Shown here: piece by piece, positions 19,251 to 28,382 of the stretch
How positions within the stretch are numbered: the stretch's first letter is position 1
Layout of the letters: every line of letters begins with the position of its first letter
From: Kiritimatiellia bacterium
Lineage (GTDB): Bacteria > Verrucomicrobiota > Kiritimatiellia > SLAD01
Assembly (NCBI GenBank): GCA_007136425.1
Contig: SLGY01000200.1
Coordinates: forward strand, 1-35,861
Reading direction: 5' to 3'
Length of the DNA: 35,861 bases
Program-made: the position numbers and the translations under genes
The notes under the pieces: generated by a model
What the model was told of the DNA's origin: nothing
Seen by the model: only the letters and a program-made list of their open reading frames with translations
Database searches by the model: none

Positions 19251-20357
19251 TCACTCTCCCACGCCTCGATCGTGCCGTCGATCCATCTCGTATTTCGGAT
19301 CATACTTGGAATTCGGGCCGAACCGCGAGTCGGTTTTATGCGCCCCTTCAAAGCGCCGCAGATCAGACGGCCACTCGGCCCGATATTCCATGATGTACCG
19401 GCGCCCTTCCCCGATGCGCTTGATGTAGCCGACCTTCGCGCCCAGCTCCTTATTGAGGGGATACCCCTTGATGTACCATAACAAATGCTTGCGCATCATG
19501 ATGGCGGCCAGCTCCGTGTCGCCGTAATGCGCCTCCTGATAGTCCAAATGCCGCAACACCACATCGCCCCATTCTTCCAACGTCGGATGCGCTGTTCGTT
19601 CCTCCAGCACCGAACGGAAGATCCACGGATTGCCCAGCGCGCCGCGACTGATCATGACCGCGTCGCAACCCGTTTCTTCGCGCATACGCCGCACGGAAGG
19701 CCAATCAAGCAAATCCCCGTTGCCCACCGTAACCAGCGGCCGGACCGCCGCCGCGCGCGCCGCCTCAATGCCGCGCCGGATGCCCTCCAAGTCCGCCGCT
19801 ACCCCGTATTTTTCGCAGCGCGTGCGACCGTGCACGGTGAACAGGTCCGCTCCCGCGCGCGCCACGCGACGCGCCGTGTCTTCGATCGATATCGCGCGCC
19901 GCGAAACGCCGAGCCGGGTCTTCACGGAAAGCGGACGCGCGGTTGCTTCACGCGCCGCGCCGACGGTGGCATCGATGCGTTCCGGTTCGCTCAAAATAGC
20001 GCTGCCGGACCCGCCCGAAACCACCTTCCGCACCGAGCACCCCATATTCAGGTCAATGGTATCGAACGGTAGACCGTCCAGAAAGCGTACCGCCTCCCGA
20101 ACCGATTCCGCCGACGGCCCCGTCACCTGTACCCCCAGCCGTTCCTCCGAAGAATGGCGTCGGCACATGTCAAGGGTACGCTTGTTCCGGTGGTGAATGC
20201 CCGCCGCCGACAGCATTTCCACATAGGTCAGGCCCGCTCCCAGCTCCTGGCAGATGCGACGGAATGGAACATCGCTCACACCGGCGAGGGGAGCGAGAAT
20301 CACACGGTTCGGGACCTTCAGCCCGCCGAACATGAATGGTTCTTGGAAAAAGTTCAT
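19251..20357 (-). CDS. dus: tRNA-dihydrouridine synthase
   Basis: PNRVILAPLAGVSDVPFRRICQELGAGLTYVEMLSA, DLNMGCSVRKVVSGGSGSAIL, VKTRLG, FTVHGRTRCEKYG, PLVTVGNGDL, DAVMISRGALGNPWIF. Confidence 0.95.
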   Translation of the reverse strand: MNFFQEPFMFGGLKVPNRVILAPLAGVSDVPFRRICQELGAGLTYVEMLSAAGIHHRNKRTLDMCRRHSSEERLGVQVTGPSAESVREAVRFLDGLPFDTIDLNMGCSVRKVVSGGSGSAILSEPERIDATVGAAREATARPLSVKTRLGVSRRAISIEDTARRVARAGADLFTVHGRTRCEKYGVAADLEGIRRGIEAARAAAVRPLVTVGNGDLLDWPSVRRMREETGCDAVMISRGALGNPWIFRSVLEERTAHPTLEEWGDVVLRHLDYQEAHYGDTELAAIMMRKHLLWYIKGYPLNKELGAKVGYIKRIGEGRRYIMEYRAEWPSDLRRFEGAHKTDSRFGPNSKYDPKYEMDRRHDRGVGE

Positions 20358-20436
20358 GAGTCTGCGTATCCTATGGCAAACGGTTAACGCGTGTTCAATG
20401 TTATTAGAACGGGCGGTGAACACGATAAAGACCGGC

Positions 20437-20488
20437 GGGACGGGCTTCCGCCTCCGCCCGGGCTGCGGCAGACAGGCTTGTCCCGTCC
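20437..20488. repeat. Hairpin-flanked cassette, copy 1
   Basis: Outer arms GGACGGG/CCCGTCC around CTTCCGCCTCCGCC..GGGCTGCGGCAGACAGG; core resembles 21940-21974. Confidence 0.55.
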
Positions 20489-20511
20489 GAAAAGGGGCTC
20501 GACGGCAAAGA

Positions 20512-20538
20512 GGACGACACGAAAGTCGTCCCTCCCAT
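20512..20538 (-). repeat. TGGGAGGGAC hairpin family, copy C (minus orientation)
   Basis: Minus strand ATGGGAGGGACGACTTTCGTGTCGTCC; stem GGACGAC/GTCGTCC. Confidence 0.75.
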
Positions 20539-20557
20539 ATATTGCGGGAAGGAGATT

Positions 20558-21073
20558 ATGATGCGCCATTCAGCAACTCGAATCCTACTTATCGCGCTGC
20601 TCTGCGCCCCGCCCGTAATGGCTCTAGCCGATCAACGTATCGGCGCCGGCCTTCATTACTGGCGGACCGTGGATTCCATAGACGACCGGTCTTTCGATCG
20701 GGACGGCGTTTCGTGGCTGATCACGTACCAGAACTCCTTGCTCCCCCTCCTCACGTATCAAGCGGACCTCGAGATCTTCCCCAGCACGTTTGCCGGATCG
20801 GAAAGGACGGTCTACGCGCCGCAACTGCTCGGAATTGTCGGCCATTGGCTGTACGCGGGGGCCGGGATCGGCATCCTTTACGCGGACAACCGCTTCGGCG
20901 ATCGCCCCTTCTACCTGCTGCGCGCCGGACTGGCCCTCCCCGTCCTTCCGCGTATGCGCCTCGACATCAATGCCAACTACCATTTCTCGGAATGGAAAGG
21001 CATCAATCGTATCGCGCGCGACATCGATAGCGACGTCATCACATTCGGGGCCGCACTGCGCCTGGCATTCTGA
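20558..21073 (+). CDS. Small outer-membrane beta-barrel-like protein
   Basis: Signal peptide MMRHSATRILLIALLCAPPVMALA; alternating hydrophobic pattern, terminal aromatic ...ITFGAALRLAF*. Confidence 0.65.
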   Translation: MMRHSATRILLIALLCAPPVMALADQRIGAGLHYWRTVDSIDDRSFDRDGVSWLITYQNSLLPLLTYQADLEIFPSTFAGSERTVYAPQLLGIVGHWLYAGAGIGILYADNRFGDRPFYLLRAGLALPVLPRMRLDINANYHFSEWKGINRIARDIDSDVITFGAALRLAF

Positions 21074-21077
21074 CACC

Positions 21078-21896
21078 ATGGGCGCCGCATCCGATCATCC
21101 CTGGTTCGACGGACTTCCCGAACGTTACGTGATCGGGCATCGCGGCGCGCCCGGACATCGTCCGGAGAACACGCTTCAATCCTTTCAACACGCCGTCGCG
21201 CTTGGCGCAGACGTACTGGAACTGGACGTGCACCTGACGGCGGACGGACAACTCGTCGTCATTCATGATCTGGTCGTCGGCCGGGTCAGCAACAGCGCCG
21301 GTCCGGTGATCAGCTTTACACTCGATGACCTGCGGCAATTGGACGTCGGCTACTGGTACACGCCCGATGGAGGCCGCACGTACCCTTGGCGCGGGAAAGG
21401 ATTAACCGTTCCCACCCTGGCCGAAGTGTTCGAAATGTTTCCCGACCGCAAGTTGGTCATCGAATTGAAAACGCGAACCTTCGCTGTCGTGCGCGCCCTC
21501 GCGAAAGAGTTGAACAAGAAGGACCGCCGCGGCCAGGTTCTCGTCGGCAGCTTTCGACACCCCTTGCTGGAAGAATTCAGACGGCTCGCGCCCGCATACG
21601 CGACGGGCGCGAGTATGCGCGAAACACGCCGCTTCGTTATCCGCACACTACGTGGTCGCCCCATTGAACAGCCGCTCCTGTATGAAGCGATCATCGCGCC
21701 TCCGCGCAGGCGCGGAATCATTCCCGTGCTCACACGCGGTGTGGTGGAAAACGCTCTGCAGATCGGCCTGCATGTGCAGGCTTGGACCGTCAACAAACCG
21801 CGCACCATGCATAGACTGTACGGCTACGGCGTGCACGCGATGACCACCGATTATCCGGACCGCGCACGCGCCGTACTGGATGAGCTTCGCTCCTAA
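21078..21896 (+). CDS. Glycerophosphodiester phosphodiesterase family protein
   Basis: YVIGHRGAPGHRPENTLQSFQHAVALGADVLELDVHLTADGQLVVIHDL...VPTLAEVFEMFP...VQAWTVNKPRTMHRLYGYGVHAMTTDYPD. Confidence 0.95.
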   Translation: MGAASDHPWFDGLPERYVIGHRGAPGHRPENTLQSFQHAVALGADVLELDVHLTADGQLVVIHDLVVGRVSNSAGPVISFTLDDLRQLDVGYWYTPDGGRTYPWRGKGLTVPTLAEVFEMFPDRKLVIELKTRTFAVVRALAKELNKKDRRGQVLVGSFRHPLLEEFRRLAPAYATGASMRETRRFVIRTLRGRPIEQPLLYEAIIAPPRRRGIIPVLTRGVVENALQIGLHVQAWTVNKPRTMHRLYGYGVHAMTTDYPDRARAVLDELRS

Positions 21897-21925
21897 AGAA
21901 CTGTCGGTGACTGGCGCAGATGGAG

Positions 21926-21990
21926 ATGTCTCGACTTCGCTTCCTCCTTCGCCGAAGCGGCTACGGCGGACAGGTCGCTACGCTCGACAT
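21926..21990. repeat. Hairpin-flanked cassette, copy 2
   Basis: CTTCCTCCTTCGCCGAAGCGGCTACGGCGGACAGG (21940-21974) flanked by ATGTC/GACAT; similar core to 20445-20476. Confidence 0.45.
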
Positions 21991-22139
21991 GACAACATCT
22001 TACATTTATCCAGTTCTTGTCCACGAGCCAATCGGCGCCGCGCCGTTAAAGGTCCTCGACATGACCGGATGCCTTATCAGCGTCCCGGTCTCCACCATTC
22101 TTGTCTCCGCGACCGGCTGTTCAACTCTCACCGCCCGCG

Positions 22140-23354
22140 TCACAGCGCGCGTTGCAGCACGTCGGCCAATTCCTCGTCCGTCAGTTTGACCGGGTTCCCT
22201 TTCATGCTGCTGGCATTGCGCGATTTCGCGATGATGTCCGGGAAATCATCGGACTGCACACCGTACGCGCCGAGCCCCCGCACGGAAAGCGTATCGCACA
22301 GCGCCTGCACCCAATCCATCCCGTCCTGCGCGACGGCATCCGGGCGACCAGTCAGAATGCGCGCAATCTCATCGTAGCGCGCCACGGACCGATTCCCGGA
22401 ATCGCGCTCGCTCAAGGCCTTGAGATTGGCCTCCATCACAAACGGCAAGAGCCGCGCGCACACCGCGCCGTGCGGCGCGGGATACATCCCGCCCAACGGC
22501 CCGGCCAACCCGTGCACCGCGCCCAACCGCGCATTGGCCAGCGCCAACCCGCTGCACAACGCCGCCAGACACAGATCCGCCCGAGCGCGGCGGAATGACA
22601 CACCCTCTTCATCTTTTTCATGGAGGGACGGGCTCCGTCCCGTCCGACCATGGTCGCGAGTGCACCCTTCCCATGCCGTCCGCAGATGGCGCGCACGACT
22701 TAACCCCTCGCGACATACCGCGTCGGTCAACGGACTCGAATTGTCGCTCACAAAGACTTCCATCAACTGCGTCAACGCGTCCAGACCGGACGCCGCGGTA
22801 ACGTCCGGAGGCAAGTCGTATGTGAGTTCCGGATCGACGAGCGCCACATGCGGCAACATCAATTCGTTCCGCATACTTACCTTCACCCGATGTTCCGGCG
22901 CGCCGACCACCGCATTGCGCGTCACTTCCGCGCCCGTCCCCGCTGTGGTGGGCACGGCAATATACGGCGCGGAACGATGCGCCAGCGGCCGGCCAGCCCC
23001 GATCACTTCAAGGTATTCCATCAACTCACCCTGGTTCGTCATCAGGGCCGAAACAACCTTGGCGGCGTCAATCACGCTGCCGCCGCCGATGCCTATGACC
23101 ATGTCGCACCCCGCCGCGCGCGCCGCGTGCAGCCCTTCTTCGATGACGTCAGTCGTCGGCTCGCCTTCCACGGAGTACGGCGTCGTGCGCACACCGTGTT
23201 GTTCCAGCAAGTCGACCAGAAACGCTGCGCGTTCGCGCGAGCGACCGGAAACAAGGAGTGCGTGTTTCCCGACACGCTCAGCCAACTCGGGTACGGTTTG
23301 CACCGTGCCTTCGCCGAAAATGATTTGCCCCGCTGTGGCGAATTGAAAATTCAT
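22140..23354 (-). CDS. Iron-containing alcohol dehydrogenase with an apparent in-frame insertion
   Basis: MVIGIGGGSVIDAAKVVSAL, PLAHRSAPYIAVPTTAGTGAEVTRNAV, ALVDPELTYDLPP, SGLDALTQLMEVFVS, LALANARLGAVHGLAGPLGGMYPAPHGAVCA. Confidence 0.93.
   Translation of the reverse strand: MNFQFATAGQIIFGEGTVQTVPELAERVGKHALLVSGRSRERAAFLVDLLEQHGVRTTPYSVEGEPTTDVIEEGLHAARAAGCDMVIGIGGGSVIDAAKVVSALMTNQGELMEYLEVIGAGRPLAHRSAPYIAVPTTAGTGAEVTRNAVVGAPEHRVKVSMRNELMLPHVALVDPELTYDLPPDVTAASGLDALTQLMEVFVSDNSSPLTDAVCREGLSRARHLRTAWEGCTRDHGRTGRSPSLHEKDEEGVSFRRARADLCLAALCSGLALANARLGAVHGLAGPLGGMYPAPHGAVCARLLPFVMEANLKALSERDSGNRSVARYDEIARILTGRPDAVAQDGMDWVQALCDTLSVRGLGAYGVQSDDFPDIIAKSRNASSMKGNPVKLTDEELADVLQRAL
22621..22645 (+). 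repeat. TGGGAGGGAC hairpin family, copy B (inside the ADH gene)
   Basis: TGGAGGGACGGGCTCCGTCCCGTCC; stem GGACGGG/CCCGTCC. Confidence 0.75.
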
Positions 23355-23509
23355 GCTTCGGTCATATTAACGGAAAGAGCCTACACAGGCAATGCACCCA
23401 CGCGCGATCAGTGCATTGAAAAACTCATCGTCACGCATTTCCACGCCCTTACGGGCGCGGCTACAAAAGCGGTTCCGTATTCGGCGGGAAGCCGGGCTGC
23501 TCCGCCGGA

Positions 23510-23866
23510 TCATTCCCAGATGCTGTTCGGATCGAACGATGAAGCCTCGGCCGGCGCAGGCGCAGGTTCTTCCGTTGACACCGCGCGCGACGCCGCTTTC
23601 CCCTTCGGCGGCGACTCGCTGCGAGGCGTTCGCTCTTTTCGCGCCTCTCGCGGAACCAACTCGTAGGCCAAATCGGTATCCAAAGCTTTCGCCGCGCGAC
23701 GCAACGAGGCCAATGTGATCGCCCCGCTTCGTTCGCGCCGCTCCCAATTCACAACGGTGGGCTGCGAAACACCCGCCCGGCGCGCCAGCTCATAGGACGA
23801 GATCCCGGCCGCATCGCGCGCAGCGCGAATCCAACCCGCTTCAGGAACATCAGGCGATACACTCAT
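23510..23866 (-). CDS. XRE-type HTH protein resembling 'mobile mystery protein A', with low-complexity C-terminal tail
   Basis: GWIRAARDAAGISSYELARRAGVSQPTVVNWERRERSGAITLASLRRAAKALDTDLAYELVPREA then Ser/Pro/Ala-rich tail. Confidence 0.78.
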   Translation of the reverse strand: MSVSPDVPEAGWIRAARDAAGISSYELARRAGVSQPTVVNWERRERSGAITLASLRRAAKALDTDLAYELVPREARKERTPRSESPPKGKAASRAVSTEEPAPAPAEASSFDPNSIWE

Positions 23867-23886
23867 AATGATAGCTTTTACATTAT
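23865..23886. promoter_or_regulatory. Candidate operator overlapping the HTH gene start
   Basis: Inverted repeat ATAATG-N10-CATTAT spanning the start codon. Confidence 0.35.
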
Positions 23887-24002
23887 TAACGTATACGCGT
23901 CAATAGCATTTAGATTATTATTTGGAATCTTGTTCCGCCTGTCCCCTGATGCCAACCGCCGATTCATTTCGGTATTAACCCGACGGTCGACTGCAGATCT
24001 CC

Positions 24003-24053
24003 GGGAGGGCCCACAGCGCGCGGGCTTGGAACGGCGAGGCCGCCGGCCCTCCC
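24003..24053. repeat. Long-loop inverted repeat
   Basis: GGGAGGGCC (24003-24011) pairs perfectly with GGCCCTCCC (24045-24053). Confidence 0.6.
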
Positions 24054-24113
24054 CTTGTGGACCTCATGTCCCGAGTCATTGATTTCCTGGAGAGATGCGG
24101 TTCGGGAGCACCC

Positions 24114-24425
24114 CTACCAGTCCGAATCGGCGGGGAACACGTTGGCGTACTTCACGCTTGAGCGCGGTTCGGCCATCATGTCCGCAACGGTGTCGCGCCA
24201 TTTGGTGTAGTGAGCCGTTTCCTTGTGCGCCGCGGGCGCGTCGGGCGACTTGTACACTTCCACCAGCACAAAGCGCGTAGGATCGTCCTGCTGCTGCACC
24301 ACGTCAAAACGCGCAACACCCGGCTCCTGCACGCTGTTTCGCGCATTCTCCAAGGTCGCTTCCTTGAACGCTTCGACCTGATCGGCCTTCACATGTACAT
24401 GTACGTGTACCACCAACAGGGACAT
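24114..24425 (-). CDS. Antibiotic biosynthesis monooxygenase (ABM) domain protein
   Basis: [96 protein letters not shown]. Confidence 0.92.
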   Translation of the reverse strand: MSLLVVHVHVHVKADQVEAFKEATLENARNSVQEPGVARFDVVQQQDDPTRFVLVEVYKSPDAPAAHKETAHYTKWRDTVADMMAEPRSSVKYANVFPADSDW

Positions 24426-24528
24426 GACAAACCTCCGTTTATGCTTTCAACCACTCACCCAAACATCGCGAAATCGATGTCGCCGCCGCACAGTCGGGCG
24501 ATATGAATATTACACTGGATGCAAGGCG

Positions 24529-27500
24529 CTAGTCTACCGGCGCGGCCCGGGTACGCAGAAAAAGGTTCGGAACGGTATTGGTCAGATAAATATCCACCGG
24601 AGGTCCGCTGCCAAGCAGATCAAACCCGTACGGCTCCCAATCACCCGCTACAAGGTTCGTGCTCCATAGCACATCGTAGGTCCAACCCGCCTCCGTCACC
24701 GGGAACCGGATGCGTATTTCATCCTCCATCTCGGTGGATGACACATCAAAGTGCGGGCCGTACCGGCGATTGATGGTACGCGACGCGCTGTGTTGGACAC
24801 TTTCCAGCGGATCGCCGTCGATGGCGAGATCGGATACATAGACGTTGCGTTCCCAACCGCCGCCGGCATTGGAATTGAATACGCGAAACCGATCAATCAG
24901 CATTTCCGATGTGGTCGCCAGCGTCCCGGTAAACGACGTCCCGTTGGCCGAAAATACGTAGGTGTCAGAACCAATCAGTTCAAACACCAAGTCCAATCCG
25001 CCATCCGTCCAACCCATGCCCGTATCACGCGCCCCTCCAGCATCATTGATCGTGTAATTCGTAGCCAGCCCGATGAAGAAGAACTCAAACAGATCCTGAC
25101 CGAACCGATTCTGCATGCTGATGCCTACGGTACCACCTTCCTCAATCCAATTATTCTCAAAGCGAACGCGGAATTCATCGCCGACATGAAGGTGATCGGC
25201 AAACGGGCGCACGGCTTCGCTCAGCCCTCCGTCTTCGGCCCATAAGCCCCAAGCATACGGCAGTGTCACCTGATTCGTTTCACCGGACGCCAGGAAATGC
25301 CCCGCATTCTCGCTAGTCGCCGAAAGTTCCCAACCTCCGCCCCAGCCTTGCCCCCCGTTCTGGCCGTCCTGCCAACTGTCGCTGCCGACATACGTCTGGT
25401 TCGTCGCGCTGTCCCGCGCGCCGGCGTTCGGGTTCTCGGCAACGTTGGTGCCCGTGACGCGAAACAGGTTCGCGCCCACATCCAGCGGTAACGACGAAAC
25501 ATGCCAGTTGGTCGCTACCGGCATCACCCCGCTCGCTCCGGTCTTCTGGTTTTCCCAGTATAGTTCGCCTTCGAGACGCGACGCTTCTCCGGACACGTCA
25601 AAGACTGCTTGCGTGTAAGAAACCAGGATGTCCGATGTCGGATTGGTTATCTTTACACCGGTAAAGTCGGCGGCGACACATCCGGTGACGTACACCTGCC
25701 AGTCGTCATAGTCATTGTTGTCCCACACCCGTTCCGACAGATCGGGATTCCCGTCATGGAATACAAAGTCCAATTGCCAGGTCCCTGCCGGGATGGCATA
25801 GGACACGCTCCACACATCGTTCGTGACATGGGTCATGGGCAGGGTCTGAACATTGAGCCAATCGTTCCGACCGATCTGCAGGTTTATCGACGAAGCGTTG
25901 GTCAAGACGCCGTCGCGGACGTTGTATTGGATCGTGACAGGCTCGCATCCCTGGGGATAAGCCGGCGATACGGTGGCAAGCCCGGGCAGCCCCGCACAAT
26001 TACTGATCGCAAGGAGCCAGTTGCGCCCCTCGTTGGTGTCCCACACCGGATCCTCGTCCGCGCCGTCGAAGAAAGCCATGTTCAACTCATACGTGCCTTC
26101 AGGGACCTGGTAGGTCGTCGTCCATTCTCCGTTCCCCTGCTCGTTCATAGGAATGTCCAGCTCATCGAGCCAATCGTTATGTCCGAGATGCAGAACCACA
26201 TTGGTCGCTCCCGCCAAGGGCCCTTCCGCCGGATCGAAGATGATGCTGACCTCCACACAACCACTCGGCGCGGGCGGATCGGTCGACACCAGCCCCGTTC
26301 CCTGCGGCGGCGTGCGCGAGAATACTTGAAGGCTATAGCTGCCCATATTCACCGCACCTTCCCCCTGCGAGACCGTTACTTGATCCGATCCGACGCCGCC
26401 GAAATCGCTTCCGTACACCTGCGCGTCGCTATTGAAATGACTGTACCAGATCCCGTCCTCCGGGAATGCGATCATGTAATTATCGTTGGTCCATTCGGTA
26501 TGGGCAAAATTCGCCACCACCACCACGCCGTCTTCACCCGGCCCGTCGTACCAACGTTGATAGGCGATGACCTTATCCGCATTATTGACGTGATGCACGT
26601 CCACGCCGGCGCCCTGCAAACCGCGCGCCCCGCCGCGCAGATTGCGGCGCGTATGTATCAGGTCGGTATAGGCTTGAACGATCTCCGAAAAATCGTCCGC
26701 ACGTTCCCAGCGCAGCGGCGTGTCGTCATGAAAAGCCTGCGTTTCGAGCATCTCCTGCCCCTGGAAAATCATCGGGATGCCGGGCGTCGTCATAACGATG
26801 CCCGCCGCCAGCAGCGAGCGTTTACGCGCAAAGATATTCGTCCCGCCGCCGCCATCAATAACCGACGGGATACGCGTCCGTTCGTGATTGGCAGCAATGT
26901 AATCGTGCGCCTCGGAGAATACGACACGGTAATGCCCGAATCGACCGGGCCAGTGATTCACAAGCGACGCAACAAGGTTCATGTCCCGGTCAGCATCCGA
27001 CCCGGCCATGACAAGCCAGCGCAGATCCCAGAAGTAATCGACCGCCCATTGATTCTCGAAATTCATCAAGCCGTCGAAGGCATGATCCTCGGCGCCGCGC
27101 ACCACATAAGGGTACGTGTTGGCCAGCTCCGTATTGATGTCATCCAACATCTGTCGGGCTGTATCGTTGAATCCCCAATCCGAGTTGATGGTGTGGTAGA
27201 CGGAATCCCAGCGAAACCCGCCCACGCGATATTCTTCAACCCACATGAACATCTGGTCGCGGATAAAGTCCCGCACTTCGCTGCGCCCGTAATCGGGACG
27301 CGTGGAACCCCACGGCGTATGCGCGCGCTCGTCGTTATAGAAATAGATGCCGCCCAGATTATTCTGATACCATCCGTCAAAGCGCCAGAGGTCCAGATCG
27401 GTTGGCCCATAATGATTGTGTACCACGTCCATGAATACCGCGATATTGCGTTCGTGCGCCGCGTCCACGAATCGCTTCAAGGCATTGGGTCCGCCGTAAT

Positions 27501-28131
27501 CGCTTTCGATGGCGAACAGGTCGGACGGGTTATAGCCCCAACTGCGACCGCCGGCAAACTCGTTGACCGGCATGAGCTTGATGACGTTGATTCCCAGATC
27601 GCGGACGTGGTCCAGTCTTTCAATGGCATGGTCAAACGTGCTGGGCGGGTTCTGGCCTCCGAAAGTACCCAGATGCATCTGATAAATCACCAGATCTTCG
27701 CGCGCCGGTTTGGGAACATCTTCAAAGGGCATGCTCCAGTCAAAAGCGGCCGGATCATAGATGATCGAGTTCCCGACGGAATCGACCACCCGTCGCGCGC
27801 GCGGATCCCGGCGATCGAACGCGTCGTTGATCCGGTATTTATATTCCTGTCCGGGCGCAGCCCCGTTCACATCCACCGACCAGATGCCCCCGCCTTCGTC
27901 CACCATCGGGGTGGTCGCCCACCCGTTGAACTGGCCTTTCACACCGACCTCCGTCGCGTTCGGCGCCCATACGCGGAAGGTTACACGGTTGGCATTGGTA
28001 TCGACCATGGACCCGAGCTGACCGGGAAAGTTGGTCGACTGGGCCACGGCGGGTAGTGCAAAGAACAACGCCATGAAAAAAACGGCGCTCTTTAATACGG
28101 CTCGATGGTTCCAATCCGTTGTCATCGTCAT
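24529..28131 (-). CDS. Secreted multi-domain GH13 alpha-amylase/branching-enzyme-like protein: CBM48-like, GH13, two CBM-like modules, C-terminal domains
   Basis: FRVWAPNATEVGVKGQFNGW; YQMHLGTF; INVIKLMPVNEFAGGRSWGYNPSDLFAIESDYG; FMDVVHNHYG; YRVGGFRWDSV; duplicated GATNVVLHLGHNDWLDELDIPM / NASSINLQIGRNDWLNVQTLPM modules. Confidence 0.93.
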   Translation of the reverse strand: MTMTTDWNHRAVLKSAVFFMALFFALPAVAQSTNFPGQLGSMVDTNANRVTFRVWAPNATEVGVKGQFNGWATTPMVDEGGGIWSVDVNGAAPGQEYKYRINDAFDRRDPRARRVVDSVGNSIIYDPAAFDWSMPFEDVPKPAREDLVIYQMHLGTFGGQNPPSTFDHAIERLDHVRDLGINVIKLMPVNEFAGGRSWGYNPSDLFAIESDYGGPNALKRFVDAAHERNIAVFMDVVHNHYGPTDLDLWRFDGWYQNNLGGIYFYNDERAHTPWGSTRPDYGRSEVRDFIRDQMFMWVEEYRVGGFRWDSVYHTINSDWGFNDTARQMLDDINTELANTYPYVVRGAEDHAFDGLMNFENQWAVDYFWDLRWLVMAGSDADRDMNLVASLVNHWPGRFGHYRVVFSEAHDYIAANHERTRIPSVIDGGGGTNIFARKRSLLAAGIVMTTPGIPMIFQGQEMLETQAFHDDTPLRWERADDFSEIVQAYTDLIHTRRNLRGGARGLQGAGVDVHHVNNADKVIAYQRWYDGPGEDGVVVVANFAHTEWTNDNYMIAFPEDGIWYSHFNSDAQVYGSDFGGVGSDQVTVSQGEGAVNMGSYSLQVFSRTPPQGTGLVSTDPPAPSGCVEVSIIFDPAEGPLAGATNVVLHLGHNDWLDELDIPMNEQGNGEWTTTYQVPEGTYELNMAFFDGADEDPVWDTNEGRNWLLAISNCAGLPGLATVSPAYPQGCEPVTIQYNVRDGVLTNASSINLQIGRNDWLNVQTLPMTHVTNDVWSVSYAIPAGTWQLDFVFHDGNPDLSERVWDNNDYDDWQVYVTGCVAADFTGVKITNPTSDILVSYTQAVFDVSGEASRLEGELYWENQKTGASGVMPVATNWHVSSLPLDVGANLFRVTGTNVAENPNAGARDSATNQTYVGSDSWQDGQNGGQGWGGGWELSATSENAGHFLASGETNQVTLPYAWGLWAEDGGLSEAVRPFADHLHVGDEFRVRFENNWIEEGGTVGISMQNRFGQDLFEFFFIGLATNYTINDAGGARDTGMGWTDGGLDLVFELIGSDTYVFSANGTSFTGTLATTSEMLIDRFRVFNSNAGGGWERNVYVSDLAIDGDPLESVQHSASRTINRRYGPHFDVSSTEMEDEIRIRFPVTEAGWTYDVLWSTNLVAGDWEPYGFDLLGSGPPVDIYLTNTVPNLFLRTRAAPVD

Positions 28132-28382
28132 CTTCAGTATTACTCCTTGCGGCCGGCATCCCGTTGAAAGACGGATCCCCGCATAAATTCTCCACGCCCT
28201 CAGGGCGTGTTGATTTCGTCAGGCGGAGGAAAAATGTCTATCGGCTTCTCAACAAGCTTAAGGGAGATAGGATAACCCATCGCCGCCCGAATGTAAAACG
28301 CTTAACTTTGGGAGGCTCTATACGCCATTTCAGCGCTCGCCGCAATGACATACGCGCACAAAAAGTCGGCATGAGCGAACCC

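Noticed and set aside
25609-28056. 815-aa plus-strand ORF
   Set aside because: Lies antisense to the well-supported GH13 gene; translation has no recognisable domains. GC-rich antisense ORF.
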